A stretch of 64,000 nucleotides of DNA, from assembly GCA_028571685.1 (NCBI GenBank), contig CM053141.1, positions 52,016,333-52,080,332 on the forward strand, read 5' to 3'. The notes beneath the pieces were generated by a model that was not told the origin of the DNA, searched no databases, and saw nothing but the letters and a program-made list of their open reading frames with translations. Made by a program: the position numbers and the translations under genes. How positions within the stretch are numbered: the first letter of the stretch is position 1; every line of letters starts with the position of its first letter. Of this stretch, positions 22,921 to 34,430 are shown piece by piece. The DNA is from Heterohyrax brucei. Taxonomy: Eukaryota; Chordata; Mammalia; Hyracoidea; Procaviidae.

Positions 22921-23185
22921 GGTGCAATTGAGGTGGTTCTGACTCATGACTACCCTATATACAGTGGAAGGAAATACTGCCTGGTCCTACGCCATCCTCA
23001 CAACAGGTACTATTCTTGAGCCTATTGTTGCAGCCACTGTGTCAATCCATCTCTTTGAGAGTCTTCCTCTCTTTTGATAATTCTTTACCAAGCATTGTAT
23101 CCTTTCTCCAGGAACTAGTCCCTCCTGATAACACGACCAAAGCACATGAGAAAAAGTCTTGCCATTCTTGCTTCGCCATTCATCT
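22921..23185 (-). mobile_element. RTE-type LINE 3' end, antisense part of a composite unit
   Basis: The minus strand at 22987-23205 encodes GRLSKRWIDTVAATIGS and IVPVVRMA, the RTE ORF C-terminus, and the left edge (GGTTCTGACTCATGACTACC) is the RTE 3' terminus. It joins a plus-strand RTE 5' region at about 23190. Confidence 0.85.
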
Positions 23186-23189
23186 GCCA

Positions 23190-23430
23190 GCCACCACTCA
23201 CTCATCTATCAGTTACTTGTATTGTGGTGGCTTGCATGCTGCTGTGATGCTGGAAGCTATGCCAGTATTTCCAATGCAGCAAGATTACCCGCAGGGGACA
23301 AGTTTCTGTGGCACTTCCAGACTAAGACAAACTAGGACAGAAAGACCCAGCAATCTACTTCTAAAAAAATTAGCTAGCGAAAACCTTAAGAATAACAGTA
23401 GAACATTGTATATATATATGGAATACACAC
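23190..23430 (+). mobile_element. RTE 5' region, sense part of a composite unit
   Basis: CTGCTGTGATGCTGGAAGCT, GGACAAGTTTCTGTGG and AGTAGAACATTG match the segment at 58530-58745 and, inverted, the one at 840-1020 upstream of the RTE endonuclease. Confidence 0.75.
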
Positions 23431-24841
23431 AATAACTCAGTATCAGTGTATATATCAGTTATCATCAATGTGATTTTAACTCATGGTAGCCTCATGTACT
23501 CCACAAGAATTTCAATTACTGATTTTTTTTTTTAAGTAAATTGTCAGCATCTTATTTTGAGGTTTTCCTTGATAGTTTCAAACTGTCAAACTGTTATGAA
23601 TAGCAAATGTATACCACTTCCACTACCAATAAAGATTCTCTCTGTATGTATACAAACAAATTAAGTCTTCTAAGATACAAATACACATACATAATGCTAA
23701 AAACTTTAATACAAGATGACTTGTCTTACATTTTGTTCTCAGATCTCAAAGTCTGTCTTAGAAGGTCTAATTTACTTATATGGCTTCTGTATAGGAATGC
23801 ATTTCAGACTGGTCTAATGCGTCATGGAACACATGCAGTAACGTCTACAATTGCCAACCAAATATCAACTTAGGCAGCTACTGAGTGTTTCCCAGGGCCG
23901 GCAGCTCTTACGTTTAAATCAGCTTTTGCTGGTTTTTTTTATCTTGCCTTTATATCTGACACATTTCATGTTATTGTTTAAATGTTCCCTTTACTACTGA
24001 GCTGATGTGCTTATATGTGTAAGAGGTCTCTAGCGAACTTGTAAATAAAGATACGTTAGCTCCCTAGAGGACCATCATGACTCTGAACAAGCCAAGATGC
24101 TAGAGACCTAATCATACAATTTCCCTAAGAAACAGCCTTGCTTAGAAGATGTCACATCACTCAGCAATGAGTATTATAATTACTCACAGCAGTTTGCCTG
24201 GTACTATGTAAAACATCCAATTTACAGAATTAAAGGTAATATCATTTAAAAGAAAAGTAGCTCATTTCTTAAGAATTAATGGTCACATCAATTTGGAACT
24301 GTCTTTGGGGTAGAGTCTGTGTATTACGGTTACACAAAGCTGGTAATTTTAATTAATGTTCTGTTCAGCTTGGCATAACTCTCAGTGAGTTTTTCTACGA
24401 CAAAATGAATCAAATTGCCAAGAAATTGAAGCTGATTTTGAAGAAAGACCATCAGGACTAGGCATTCTAAGAGGATAAAGACTAATCAGATAACAAAAAA
24501 AGAAGAACCATCTGTAGTACAAAATCCTATGAAATACACCAAAAAGAATTCAATTTTTTCTTGTTACTTTTTTTTAAAAAAAAGGATTTACCCTTCCAGA
24601 GAGAAGTGTTAGCAGTTTGGAAATCTGATATTGCTAATCCCTGGTCAGGGGAAGCTCCAAATAAGCCATGGAGGAACTGCTTAAGAGTTTAATGCTCACC
24701 CTCTGAAACTAGATAGAGATTTAAAAGTTCTTTAAAAAAAAAAAAAAAAGTTAGATGCTAAAGGACATAGGTTACTAAAAAGATGTTACATAAAATTTCA
24801 TGTAGCATAACTTTAAATCAATGGTTACTGGCTTGTTAGAG
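23431..24841. other. Intergenic, no feature seen
   Basis: AT-rich; homopolymer runs only (A16 near 24737). No coding signal. Confidence 0.55.
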
Positions 24842-24995
24842 GACACCCTGGTAGTGCAGTGGTTAAAGTGCTATGCCTGCTAACCAAAAGGTGGGCAGTT
24901 TGAATCCTTGGAAACTCAATGGGGGCAGTTCTACTGTCCATAGGGTTGCTATGAGTCAGAATCAACTCAATGGCAATGTGTTGAGTTTGGTTTAA
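24842..24995 (+). repeat. AfroSINE copy (first of a tandem pair)
   Basis: Head GTAGTGCAGTGGTTAAAGTG to tail TCAGAATCAACTCAATGG. CTTGTTAGAGGA occurs before (24832-24843) and after (24996-25007). Confidence 0.9.
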
Positions 24996-25007
24996 CTTGT
25001 TAGAGGA

Positions 25008-25174
25008 AACCCTGGTGGCCTAGGGGTAAAGTGCTAACTAAGCTCCTAACTAAGATACTGGCAGTTCTACTCAATCAGGTGCTCCCTGGAAACTCCATGG
25101 GGTGATTCTACTCTGCCCTATATGGTTGCTGTAAGTATGACTTGATTTGACAGCAGTAGGTTTGGTTTTTTGGT
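25008..25174 (+). repeat. AfroSINE copy (second of a tandem pair)
   Basis: Sits immediately after the duplicated target of the first; AACTTGTT recurs at 25175-25182, so the same target word appears three times. Confidence 0.88.
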
Positions 25175-25329
25175 AACTTGTTGAAATGGTATTATTTTAC
25201 TGTTTATATTCCAAGCACTTAAAAAATTGTTTTGTTGTTTTACTTGCTTATTTATTTTACTACCAAAATAATAAATGCATATGGCAACATATTTAAATAT
25301 CTCATCAGGTTTAAAATAAAAACTAAGTA

Positions 25330-26330
25330 TGTCCCTCTGTGTTTTCTAGTCTTATTACCCAGAGGTAGCTGCTGATAACTTCTTCTTCATCCTTTTATGT
25401 GTTGTGTTTTTGTTTCTAAAAACACCACTGCAGTGAACATACTTTTGTGTTTATTATTGCAAGTGTATCATAGCAGTTTCTCTGTCAAAGGCAATATATA
25501 CTGCTAAATTCAATATCACTAAATTGCACTACAAGAAGATTTCATCAACGTATACGCTCTTCAGGGATTTGTGAACCATAGCACTTGTTCTCAAGCTATG
25601 GAGCACACTGAATTTTATTAAGTTCAAGCTACACCATTTTAGTAGTTGAAAAATGGTATCTCAGTGCTATTTGGAGTTGCATGATTTCAACTATCATTGA
25701 GGTTGAGCACCTTTTCTGTACAAACAGTCCACAACTGAAGAGATACTTGAGTCATGACAACTGTACTTATGACCATTTTCTTTGCTTTTTGTACATCTTA
25801 TTGTTAGTAATATGTACTACATATGATATTGCAACATGCAATATGCTGATTTTGTTCTCAGATGTAATGCTTTCAATTTTCAAAGACTAACAAAACTCAG
25901 ATTTATGAAGATACTAATAATAAAAGCTAATAATAATAAAAACTAAAAAGTGTTCAACTTACATGAGAACAGACTTAAGAACAAGCAGTTGTTGGAACAG
26001 AAATTCCATGCAAGTAGGGAATGACATGTATTCATTTGCAATGTGTTTCTATGTTTCTGTGTAATGCCAGTCCATATCAGCTATGCTTTCATACACTGAG
26101 TTCTTCCCTGGCTTCTTAACAATTCATAAGTTTAAAATAAGAGCTCTTTGTCTGGTGTATATAATTCTATTTTTTTTTTCTCACTTCCTTTTTCTTCTAG
26201 CAATGATTGTGATATTTCTTGCTATATATATTTTTTAATTTTATGCAAAGTTTTATTCTTTATCATTAAGATTTCTAAGTTTGAAATCTTGCTTAAAAAG
26301 TTCATTTCCATTCAAAGGGCAAAAGAAATG
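25330..26330 (-). repeat. Old L1 3' region, antisense, broken up
   Basis: AACACCACTGCAGTGAACAT (25420), GAAAAATGGTATCTCAGTGC (25648), GAGGTTGAGCACCTTTTCTG (25700) and the AAGAGCTCTTTGTCTGGTGT region (26138) follow the usual order of antisense mammalian L1 ORF2/3' sequence. 25735-26040 between them is unassigned. Confidence 0.65.
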
Positions 26331-26610
26331 TCCCCAGTGTTAGTGTTCAACTAACAGAATTAAACTTTAAAGTTAAATTCAAACTATATCAAAATTTGTA
26401 TATGCCACTTGAGATCTATTGAGACACTCTGCTTAAATAACCAGCTCTAGGGTGACAGTTGAGGAGTGTCTTTTTGAAGCAATTCACATAACTATTCTAG
26501 GCAGTCTACTCAGAAATTTCCATGTACTGTCTTGTTGAAGCCATACATTTCAAGTGCTACTATATGTTTCAATTAAGCACCGTAGAAATGCTTATGTTTT
26601 GTTATGACAT

Positions 26611-27096
26611 TGCCTTAGTCATCCAGTTCTGCCGTAACAGAGATAACACAAGTGGATACCTTTAAGAAGAGAAATTTTCCTTTATCAAGTCCAGTAGGCT
26701 AAAAGTCTGAATTCAGGGTATGAGCTCCAGGGAAAGGCTTTTTCTGTTGGCTCTGGAGAAAGGTCCTTGTCATCAATCTTCCCCTAGACTGGAAGTTTCT
26801 AAGGCATAGTGACCCAGATTCAAGGGGCACACTCTGCTCTTGTCACTCCTTGGTAATATGAGATCCTCAAACTTCTCTGCTAGCTTCTGTCTTTTATAGC
26901 TAAAGAAATTGCCTCAAGGCACACTGCAGTCTTATACACTGAGTCCTGCCCTACCAACACAACTGCAGCCCATCCTCCCTCATTAATATCATAGAGACAG
27001 GGTTTACAGCACACTGGAACATCACACATTACCCAAAATTCATGACCTATCCAAATAGCTACATACATGTTTGGAGAGACAATTCAAGCAGTGACA
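26611..27096 (-). mobile_element. Solo LTR, MaLR-like Afrotherian family (fossil)
   Basis: TGCCTTAGTCATCCAG ... ATTCAAGCAGTGACA. Flanks GACAT and GTCAT are a likely 5-base duplication (4/5). Shares with the LTR at 10104-11065 a segment (GCCTCAAGGCACA...) absent from the 31590 copy, so it is a subfamily. Confidence 0.82.
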
Positions 27097-27215
27097 GTCA
27101 TTATCCCTATTTTACAGACAGGAAAGCTGAAGTTCAGAGAGCTTTAATTGGCATGTCTATGAACATGTGACTACTGAAGCAGTTACATTTGGAGTACAGC
27201 CTGGGCTTTTTGACT
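27097..27215 (-). repeat. MIR SINE
   Basis: CATTATCCCTATTTTACAGA and GAAAGCTGAAGTTCAGAGAG are the antisense MIR core. Confidence 0.85.
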
Positions 27216-27496
27216 CTTATTATTTCGTCAAATAATAAAGATGATTCAAGCACACATTTACTATCTGTCCAGAAACAGCTAGTCTCCTCCTTCACCCAGT
27301 GAGCAGAACACTGGGCCATCGAGCCTCTAAGGCTGGAGCAGGTATGAGTAAGAATAACAAATCTCTCTCTCCTCCATGCAGACCACTGCTGGGAAATTCT
27401 CTTCAGAGATACACAGCTTTTTTCCCATTTAACTGTTGAGTAAAGATTAAAATTGGCAATGTCTTTAAGCCTTGGAGAACTTTAAGTATTCAACTA
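27216..27496. other. Intergenic, no feature seen
   Basis: No repeat or coding signal identified. Confidence 0.5.
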
Positions 27497-27600
27497 CTAA
27501 CAGGAAGGTTGACCATTTGAATGCACCCTGAGGCACCTCTGAAGAAAGCCCTGATGATCTACTTCTGAAAGGTCACAGGCACTGAAAACCTTCCACAGCC
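27497..27600 (+). repeat. AfroSINE middle fragment, long variant
   Basis: CCATTTGAATGCACC, then CCTGATGATCTACTTCTGAAAG, a motif also seen in the copies at 37597 and 42510. Confidence 0.65.
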
Positions 27601-27810
27601 CCATGCTATTATGATACACATGACAAGTGGAAATCTCTAGCAGCATGGACCTGACTTTGAAGACCGTCAGTCCAGCTACCCCTGTGGTTACCCCTTTAGT
27701 TTTTCAGGCCTCAACATGGGTTCCTCCTTCACTGACTGCCATATCAGTATTCAGTGCATCCTTTCTTCTACAGAGCCTCCCTCCTGATCCATTCTGCAGA
27801 ACTCACCTTC

Positions 27811-28402
27811 CAAACCAAAAAACCAAACCTGTTGCCACTGAGTCAATTCTGACTCAAAATGACCCCGTAGGACAGAGTGTGTTTGGGTCCATGATTTTCA
27901 AGATGCGACACTGTTACTTTAAAGGTTAAATTTTATTAAGAAAATATGCACAATAGGAAAAATACTGGTGCACCAGGGACGCACCCCAAGCTACACAGAG
28001 CAGGGGGTGACCACGAGTTTCCTCAGCGCCCAGTATTTAAGTCGTGAGATTGCAAACCAGGGAGGGTGAACTGACCTTTACATTGACTGGTTAACTCCTA
28101 TTAGTTGTAAAATGTGGTCAAGGTCTAGGGGTCACTTGCAGGCTGTCACTTGCAAGGTTGCCCCCAGGCTTGTCTTGTGACAGTGTTTTGTAAGACAAAG
28201 GTGAGATTATTCTATGGTATTTGCTGCTATTAAGTTGTTTCCTGGGGCTTTCTTTAATACCTCGAATTTTTACTGCGCCCTTCCTCATTTCAACAAGTGG
28301 AAACGCTCCATAGAGTTTCCAAGGAATGCCTGGCAGATTTGAACTGCTGACTTTTTTTTTTTGATTAGCAGACATAGCACCTAATCACTACACCACCAGG
28401 GG
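27811..28402 (-). repeat. AfroSINE split by an LTR
   Basis: SINE arms 27811-27879 and 28296-28402 rejoin perfectly across the LTR. The whole is flanked by ACTCACCTTC at 27801-27810 and 28403-28412 (10/10). Confidence 0.93.
27880..28295 (-). mobile_element. Class I-type solo LTR inside an AfroSINE (fossil)
   Basis: Minus strand TGTTGAAATGAGG ... CATGGACCCAAACA, 416 bases, flanked by AGTG at 27876-27879 and 28296-28299. Minus-strand AATAAAA is about 55 bases before the end and a TTAAATA box sits upstream. The 4-base duplication suggests class I (ERV1). Confidence 0.85.
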
Positions 28403-28412
28403 ACTCACCTTC

Positions 28413-29268
28413 AGTCGTATTTATAATTATGTATATTTTATATATATTATATGTGTATTTGTAATTGTTTATACTCGCCTAAACCCTTGCCTCTCACGAA
28501 ACTGTCTAGATCTATTTGCTTTAATTAAAATGTGGTTTTCTCCCTGGAGTCCAACACGTCTATCATTTGTCTTTGACATTAAAACTTTGTTTGCTTGTTT
28601 TTTAAAATCATGAAAATGCCATCACTAGCAGTACCAATTTTATATTCCAGGTTTTGCCTGTTAGTACACGTAGTGCCTTTAATACTGGTAGGTTTGGTAA
28701 CTTTGACTAACTTGCATATTCACTTAGACAGTCTGAAGGAGCAGCTTTGGACAATATTTAAAAAAAAAAAAAATTCTCTTCTAAACGTCCCTGTTCTTAT
28801 CTCAAACTCATTTTCATATCACAGTGGCAATCTGGTTTCTAATCTCACCAAAGAAGGGATGGGATTATCCAGAAAGCAAAGTAAATTTACAGTAAGCAAG
28901 GTACACACAGGCTTAACTGTGATTATTTACTAACCACTAGTGCACAGTTTCACCCATTTTTGTGGAAAGCAGGTAAATTCGTGCACTACAGATGAATAGG
29001 TAAAGAAGCTGTGCATACATGTTTATTGGGTCATCTGCCCCTGCTCTCACCATTCATCTGAAACTGTAGAAGCAGAAATTATCAATTATCTAATTAACAA
29101 ATACAATTAATTGACCTTGTGTGACATGTAAGGTATTAACAATTTTTTTCCTTTAAAATGCATCCTTTTTATTGTTTAAGGACACCCCTTTCTCCTTGAT
29201 TTCTTTCTGCTTCTCTCATTGTTCCACCTTAGCCTTCTCTGCTAACTCCTGCTCCCTGGATAAACCTT
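28413..29268. other. Intergenic, no feature seen
   Basis: AT-rich; TATATA-like simple sequence near 28435 and an A13 run at about 28760. Confidence 0.5.
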
Positions 29269-29745
29269 TGTCATAGAGTAACCTCACCAAGTCTGTTTAA
29301 AGTAACGGCAAAAAGAGATTTACTGAGGAGTCGAGCAAGCACAGAGCAACCAGGCAGTTACAATAACGCTTCATTTTGCTGGAACTGAGACGAGGTATTT
29401 AAAGTTGAAAAATAGGACCTTTTCAGCAAGACAGTCTAAAGCCGACATGGACTAAAGCAACCTCTGGAATGACCAAACCCCAAAAAACATTCAGAAAGAG
29501 TTGTAAAAGAGACATAATTAGCAGGACAATAAAGGATAGATCCTTCTTACTGGGTGTCTTTGATTTATCTATTTAAAATATACTAAGTGTTCTTCCTAAG
29601 GGGAAGCTGCCCCTCCCTTGTTTACCCAGTCATTCGCTTTCTCAAAAACAAAAGCAGAGCTTAAGATAGAATGGAGTGGGAGCCAGCCCTTGAGCCAGCC
29701 ATTTTAGTTAGGGGAAGTACCTCTGTTTTAGGGTACCCTCACACA
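29269..29745 (-). mobile_element. Probable solo LTR (fossil)
   Basis: Minus strand TGTGTGAGGGTACC ... GTTACTCTATGACA, about 477 bases with TG/CA ends and flanks CCTT / CCTA. Its sequence differs from the other LTRs here. Family not identified; class I is likely from the possible 4-base duplication. Confidence 0.6.
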
Positions 29746-29759
29746 CCTAAAATGTGCAT

Positions 29760-30130
29760 GCTTCCCAGTGTCCCATCCCTGGGTTCTCCTCACTCCTCTG
29801 CCATCGGACATCAGTTTCTTCTGTGATCTCACCAATTCTTAGGGCTTTCACTAGAATCAGATGACTACTAAATTCAAGATCCTGGAGAATCTGCGTTCAG
29901 ATACACACGAGCACCTCATTCTCAACATCTCCAATACTTGACTCATTCACGGTCTTCTATGCCTTCTACTTTCTTTCTGGGTTTCTATGTGCCTAAATGG
30001 TACCGCCATCCAATCAGCCAAGTCAAATGTGGAAATCGTTTTGGACTTCTCTCTTTCCTTCACAACCCATTTCTAGTTGCTTGTCAAATTATCAGACTTG
30101 TGTTTTTAACTTTTCTTCTATCCATCTTCG
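29760..30130 (+). repeat. Possible L2/CR1-clade LINE fragment
   Basis: Word order (GATGACTACTAAATTC, CACCTCATTCTCAACATCTC, GGAAATCGTTTTGGACTTCTC) loosely follows old L2-type ORF2 DNA. Low identity. Confidence 0.35.
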
Positions 30131-30171
30131 TCTATTTTAGATAGAGCTGCAGATACTTATATATAATCTCC

Positions 30172-30352
30172 CTAGAGCCCAGGTGGTGTAGTGGTTAAGA
30201 GTTCAGCTGCTAACCAAAAGATCAGTAGGTCCAATCCACCAGCTGCTCCTTGGATACCCTGTGGGGCAGTTCTACTCTGTCCTATCCATCCTATCTTAAA
30301 GCGTCACTATGAGTCAGAGTGGACTCAGTGGCAGACAGCAACAACACCAACA
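30172..30352 (+). repeat. AfroSINE copy
   Basis: Head GGTGGTGTAGTGGTTAAGAG to tail ACTATGAGTCAGAGTGGACT, ending with a CAA-rich run. Confidence 0.92.
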
Positions 30353-30495
30353 TGTACTATCTGCCAGGGGAGAAAGGATATCTTCTTTAGTGCTAACTTA
30401 TCTTTGAGTATTCATGAGAGGCACTTATTCCAAGGTGGGAAAATTATTCAACAGCTAATGACTTTCAGTCCTCATTACAGTCCAACACAACACAA

Positions 30496-30641
30496 AAATT
30501 AAGTGCATTGCCACTGAGTCAATCCCCTGCAGGATAAAGAGAACTGCTCCACAAAGTTCCCAAGGAGCACCTGGTGGATTTGAAATGCTGACCTTTTGAT
30601 TGGCAGCCATAGCGCTTAACTACTACCCCACCAGGGTTGCC
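30496..30641 (-). repeat. AfroSINE copy
   Basis: Antisense: GCATTGCCACTGAGTCAATC ... GATTGGCAGCCATAGCGCTT. Confidence 0.9.
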
Positions 30642-30654
30642 TACAATCCAATAA

Positions 30655-30795
30655 GTATTGTTTATTATCCCTGTTATATATAAAACTGCTGTTTAAACAT
30701 CTTAATTTGCTCAAAGTCACAAAGGCCAGAATTCAAATCTAAGCAATCTGAATCTGAACCTGAGTACTTTATCCCCATGGTAACTGTTTTCTGTT
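30655..30795 (-). repeat. MIR SINE
   Basis: TTTGCTCAAAGTCACAAAGG followed by GAATTCAAATCTAAGC is the antisense MIR pattern. Confidence 0.7.
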
Positions 30796-31584
30796 TAGAG
30801 TGATACCATAATTCCTACATTTTAGGATCTTTATTTTTGTGTGTGTATGTGTGTGTGTCTGTCCCTCTCCAAGAACTCTCCTAAGGGTAAGAACTACAGC
30901 AACCATTTTTGCATTTCTCTATGAATAGCATAGGATCTGGAACATAAAAAAATAATGGAAATGCTTACTGAAAGAATTTTTTTTCTGTGATAGTTGTTAT
31001 AAATATTTAACTAATTGTTAGTGCTTCAAAAATTACTATAGAAGAACACAAAGGAATGGAAATCATAGAGCTTTCCTAGAAATTATATCTGTCTTGGAAA
31101 GGTAAACTATATATGCTTACAAAAGATGGAACTGTTAACAAAATTATCTGTTTAAACTCCGAGACCCTATTAATCATACAGAAAATCAAGTTTATTTTAC
31201 AAAAGACTGAGTAAATAAATGATTTTTCTACTCATGTCTTATTTTTCTTAAGTGTCAAATCAAATTTCTAACAAGAAAAAATTTAGTGTGAGCCTTAGGT
31301 TTGGAAACAAGATATTATGAGAGGAAATTGAGGATTAAGGTTAGCTTTTTCTTGCAATTATAGTAACACAGAGAAGTCAATTTTTGCAGATCATTTCTAT
31401 TACTAAGTGCTAGATTTGATCCCAAGATCTGGAGGTATGAAAAAATGAGATATATCTGATAGGGTCTGAAATATGTTATGACTCCATGTCAATGTAGGCA
31501 TGCCATGTATACTAACATTTCATCCCTGGGGGAAAAAGGACAATATCATGTCAAAAGCTTTACTTGGAACAGAATTTTCATATC
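30796..31584. other. Intergenic, no feature seen
   Basis: A short GT-rich run near 30840-30860; otherwise unremarkable. Confidence 0.55.
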
Positions 31585-31589
31585 ATTCC

Positions 31590-32113
31590 TGTCATGGATT
31601 GAATTGTGTCCCTCCCCCAAAATATGTGTAGCCATGTGGCTGGGCCATGAGTCCCTGTATTCTATGACTGTCCTCCACTCTGATTTTCCTTTGCTGTATG
31701 TTAACAGATTAGAATGGGACTGTAAATCCCTTTATAGGATCATCTCCCAGCTCCACAGTAAAGGGAGTTTCCCTGGAGTATGGCTTGCCCCACCCTTAAT
31801 CTTTTCATCCTGCAAGAGATAAAAGGAAAAGGAAGCAGAGTGAGAATTGGGAACCTCGCACCATCAAGAAAGCAGCACTGGGAGAAGAGCGAGTCCTTCA
31901 GACCTGAGGTTCCTGGGCAAGATACTCCTTGGACAAAGACTGACACAATACTGGACTTTCCTCCAGAGCCAACAAATGGTAAAGATTTCCCCAGGAGGAG
32001 ACATCCTGAATTTGGACTCATAGCCTACTGGACTGTGTAACAATAAACTTTCCTCTGTTAAAGCCACGCACTCTGTGGTATTTCTCCTAGAGCAGCACTA
32101 GCTGACTAAAACA
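31590..32113 (+). mobile_element. Solo LTR, MaLR-like family, best-preserved copy (fossil)
   Basis: TGTCATGGATTGAATTGTGT ... CTGACTAAAACA, 524 bases, flanked by ATTCC at 31585-31589 and 32114-32118 (5/5). AATAAA at about 32042 precedes a GTTAAAGCCACGCACTCTG region like the ends of MST/THE-type LTRs. Reference copy for those at 7492, 10104, 26611, 40172 and 41813. Confidence 0.9.
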
Positions 32114-32208
32114 ATTCCCAAAACTGATTTCTCTCAATTTCATTCTTGTGTTAAGAGCAGGCACAACTCTTACTCGTGTAATAGGCATAATATACAGAAA
32201 CAGAGATA

Positions 32209-32296
32209 GATTGCAAGAGGAAAAAAACCTCAAAGCTCTTTTCATTTCTGCGATTGCAAGAGGAAAAAAAAATCTCAAAGCTCTTTTCCTTTCTGC
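32209..32296 (+). repeat. Tandem duplication, unit about 44 bases
   Basis: GATTGCAAGAGGAAAAAAA...CTCAAAGCTCTTTTC(A/C)TTTCTGC occurs at 32209-32251 and 32252-32296 with one substitution region and A-run length change. Confidence 0.95.
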
Positions 32297-32499
32297 TCAT
32301 TTGGGCACGCTCTTCTCTCATAAATTCAAAGAGTAATACTGTTAACAAAGTAAAATTACTGAAATGTAGCTTCTTATTTAAATTTAAGTGTTGGTGTTTG
32401 GCATGCTCATTGACATAGAAGATCCCATTCTTTTTTCAACCACATAGAAATAGTAGCTAAATATGATAGAAAATTCTTTTCAAATAATAGTAATTTGCT

Positions 32500-32692
32500 G
32501 TCCGCTTAATTCCAATTCCTAGTGACCCCACGTGTGTCCGAGTAGACTGTGCATCATACAGTTTTTACAGGCAACTTTGTTAAAATACATCACCAGGACT
32601 TTCTTCAGAGTTGCCTCTGGTTAGACTTGAGCATCCAACTTTTCAGTTGTTGCCTAGTGTGGTAGCCATCTGTACTACCCAGAGACTCCTCT
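32500..32692 (-). repeat. AfroSINE copy, long variant
   Basis: Antisense with tail (GCTGTCCGCTTAATTCC), the long-variant middle (CACCAGGACTTTCTTCAGAG) and head, ending CAGAGACTCC. Confidence 0.8.
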
Positions 32693-32924
32693 TTGTAAAA
32701 GTAGAGTTGTGTTAGAGTAGTAGAGAGCAGAAGATAAGCCCTGTCCACCACCGGGTGAAAACTAAGCCATTATGTTGGGTTAGAGAGGACTAGGCTCCTA
32801 TGCAATCCAGGTCAAAGATGTGAAAATTAGAAAATATATTCAGGGAGAGAGACAGAGAGAAAAAGAGAGGGATCATGAGCCAAATGATAACAATAAATGA
32901 ATCAGCGTAAAGGCTATGTTACCG

Positions 32925-33250
32925 TAAAACACGGGTTTGGGTCACCTGCCACAGTAGCCAACACTGAGACAGGAGTAAGTAAACGCCCAAGAGGTTTATT
33001 ACAGGCCAGCATCTACTAAGACTTAAAACTGGTCCATATTCACTGGCCAGTGAGATCATCCAAGTCCTGGTCTCTGGAGGACTACTGGGTTACCTCAAGG
33101 TGGACCTTGGAGGACTATGGCCACAAATGGACTTTCTCTTTCTCTTTGCCACCAAAATCTCTCCTGCTCAAATACCTTAAGGGTCTCCTCCACCAGATGT
33201 GAGTATGGACTGAGGGTCTGCCTCAAGCTCTTACAATTTGTCTTTTGTCT
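32925..33250 (-). mobile_element. Possible LTR end (fossil)
   Basis: Minus strand has CCTGTAATAAACCTCTTGGG followed about 40 bases later by GGCAGGTGACCCAAACCCG, like the R-U5 end of class I LTRs. The other boundary is not found. Confidence 0.35.
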
Positions 33251-34430
33251 GATGTGGACCAAGACACAAAATGCATGGCCATAATGGCTTTTCTAACAGT
33301 GTTCAGAATAGAATAGTAGACCAATTTATCTGGACCATTATTTGACTTAAGGTGGCTTGAAGAATCAGTCTTTTTCAGAGGCAGTAGACAGCATGGGCCA
33401 CCTTAATTTCTAGGGAAGTCAGAAATCCAGATCCTAGAACTATGTATACCACTGCAAACCCTCGATCAAAGTGCTCAATAAATGATAATTGAACACCATC
33501 GAGTTTTTAAGATCTCAGGCACCATACATACAGCAACATTTTTCTGTCAAAGCTTAAACTGTGTGATTTTAATTTGTAAAATCACAGTCAGAATTTTAGA
33601 TAGTACTCTGTGATATTTGCAACTCTGTTAATTTTACCCACCTAAATTCCAACTGGAGAATTATAACAACTGAAACTCATTAGTTAAATAATTTTAGGAA
33701 AAAGGAAAATGATTTCCTAGCTGGTTTCTGTTTCACCTAACTTTGAGTCAGCTGATATCTGTGAAGTCACCAGCTTTGCACAAGAGTTTCCGATACTTTG
33801 AGTCACAGTCCTTCTTCACCAGTCTAAAATTTCTGTTGAAATAATCCGTTAATCAGCAAAAACTATAGATGATGAAAACTTAATATGGCCATAATCAATA
33901 AAAACACAACATTAATAATGACAAATGTCAGTTACAAGCAGGATATAAAAGGTCAAATAAAACCCAGTCTACTGGAAAGAATCTTAGACAGTAATATTTT
34001 AAAACACAGCCATTACTCATATTTTTAAGGAACATTAAACACCATACATAATAATCTTGAGGTACAAGCTCACACAGTCGGGATGTATTAAGATTATTAA
34101 GTCTCTAAATACTTACATAGTATTAAAATAAATTCACAGGCAAATAATTTGACTGTTCCATTCAAAGCATTGGTTTTGATGATGTCAGATTGAGTAAAAT
34201 ATATTTATGACACCCCATCCTATGTTGTCTAAAGAATTATAACCTTGCAACATGTACCACCACAGAGAAAATCTTAAAGTCCAAGTCCAAGGTCCAGAAA
34301 TTCCTCTTTAGCTGTAAAATCTAGAGTACAAATTATTTGCTTCCAAAAGACAGAGCAGGCAGGCACATGCTAGCTATTTCCATTACGAATAGGAGAAACA
34401 AGGAAAAACAGGTTACAATGGACCTGTCCT
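33251..34430. other. Intergenic, no feature seen
   Basis: No coding signal or named repeat. Confidence 0.5.

Noticed and set aside
31740-32067. Several open frames of 67-93 codons on both strands
   Set aside because: They lie wholly inside a solo LTR and recur in its other copies.
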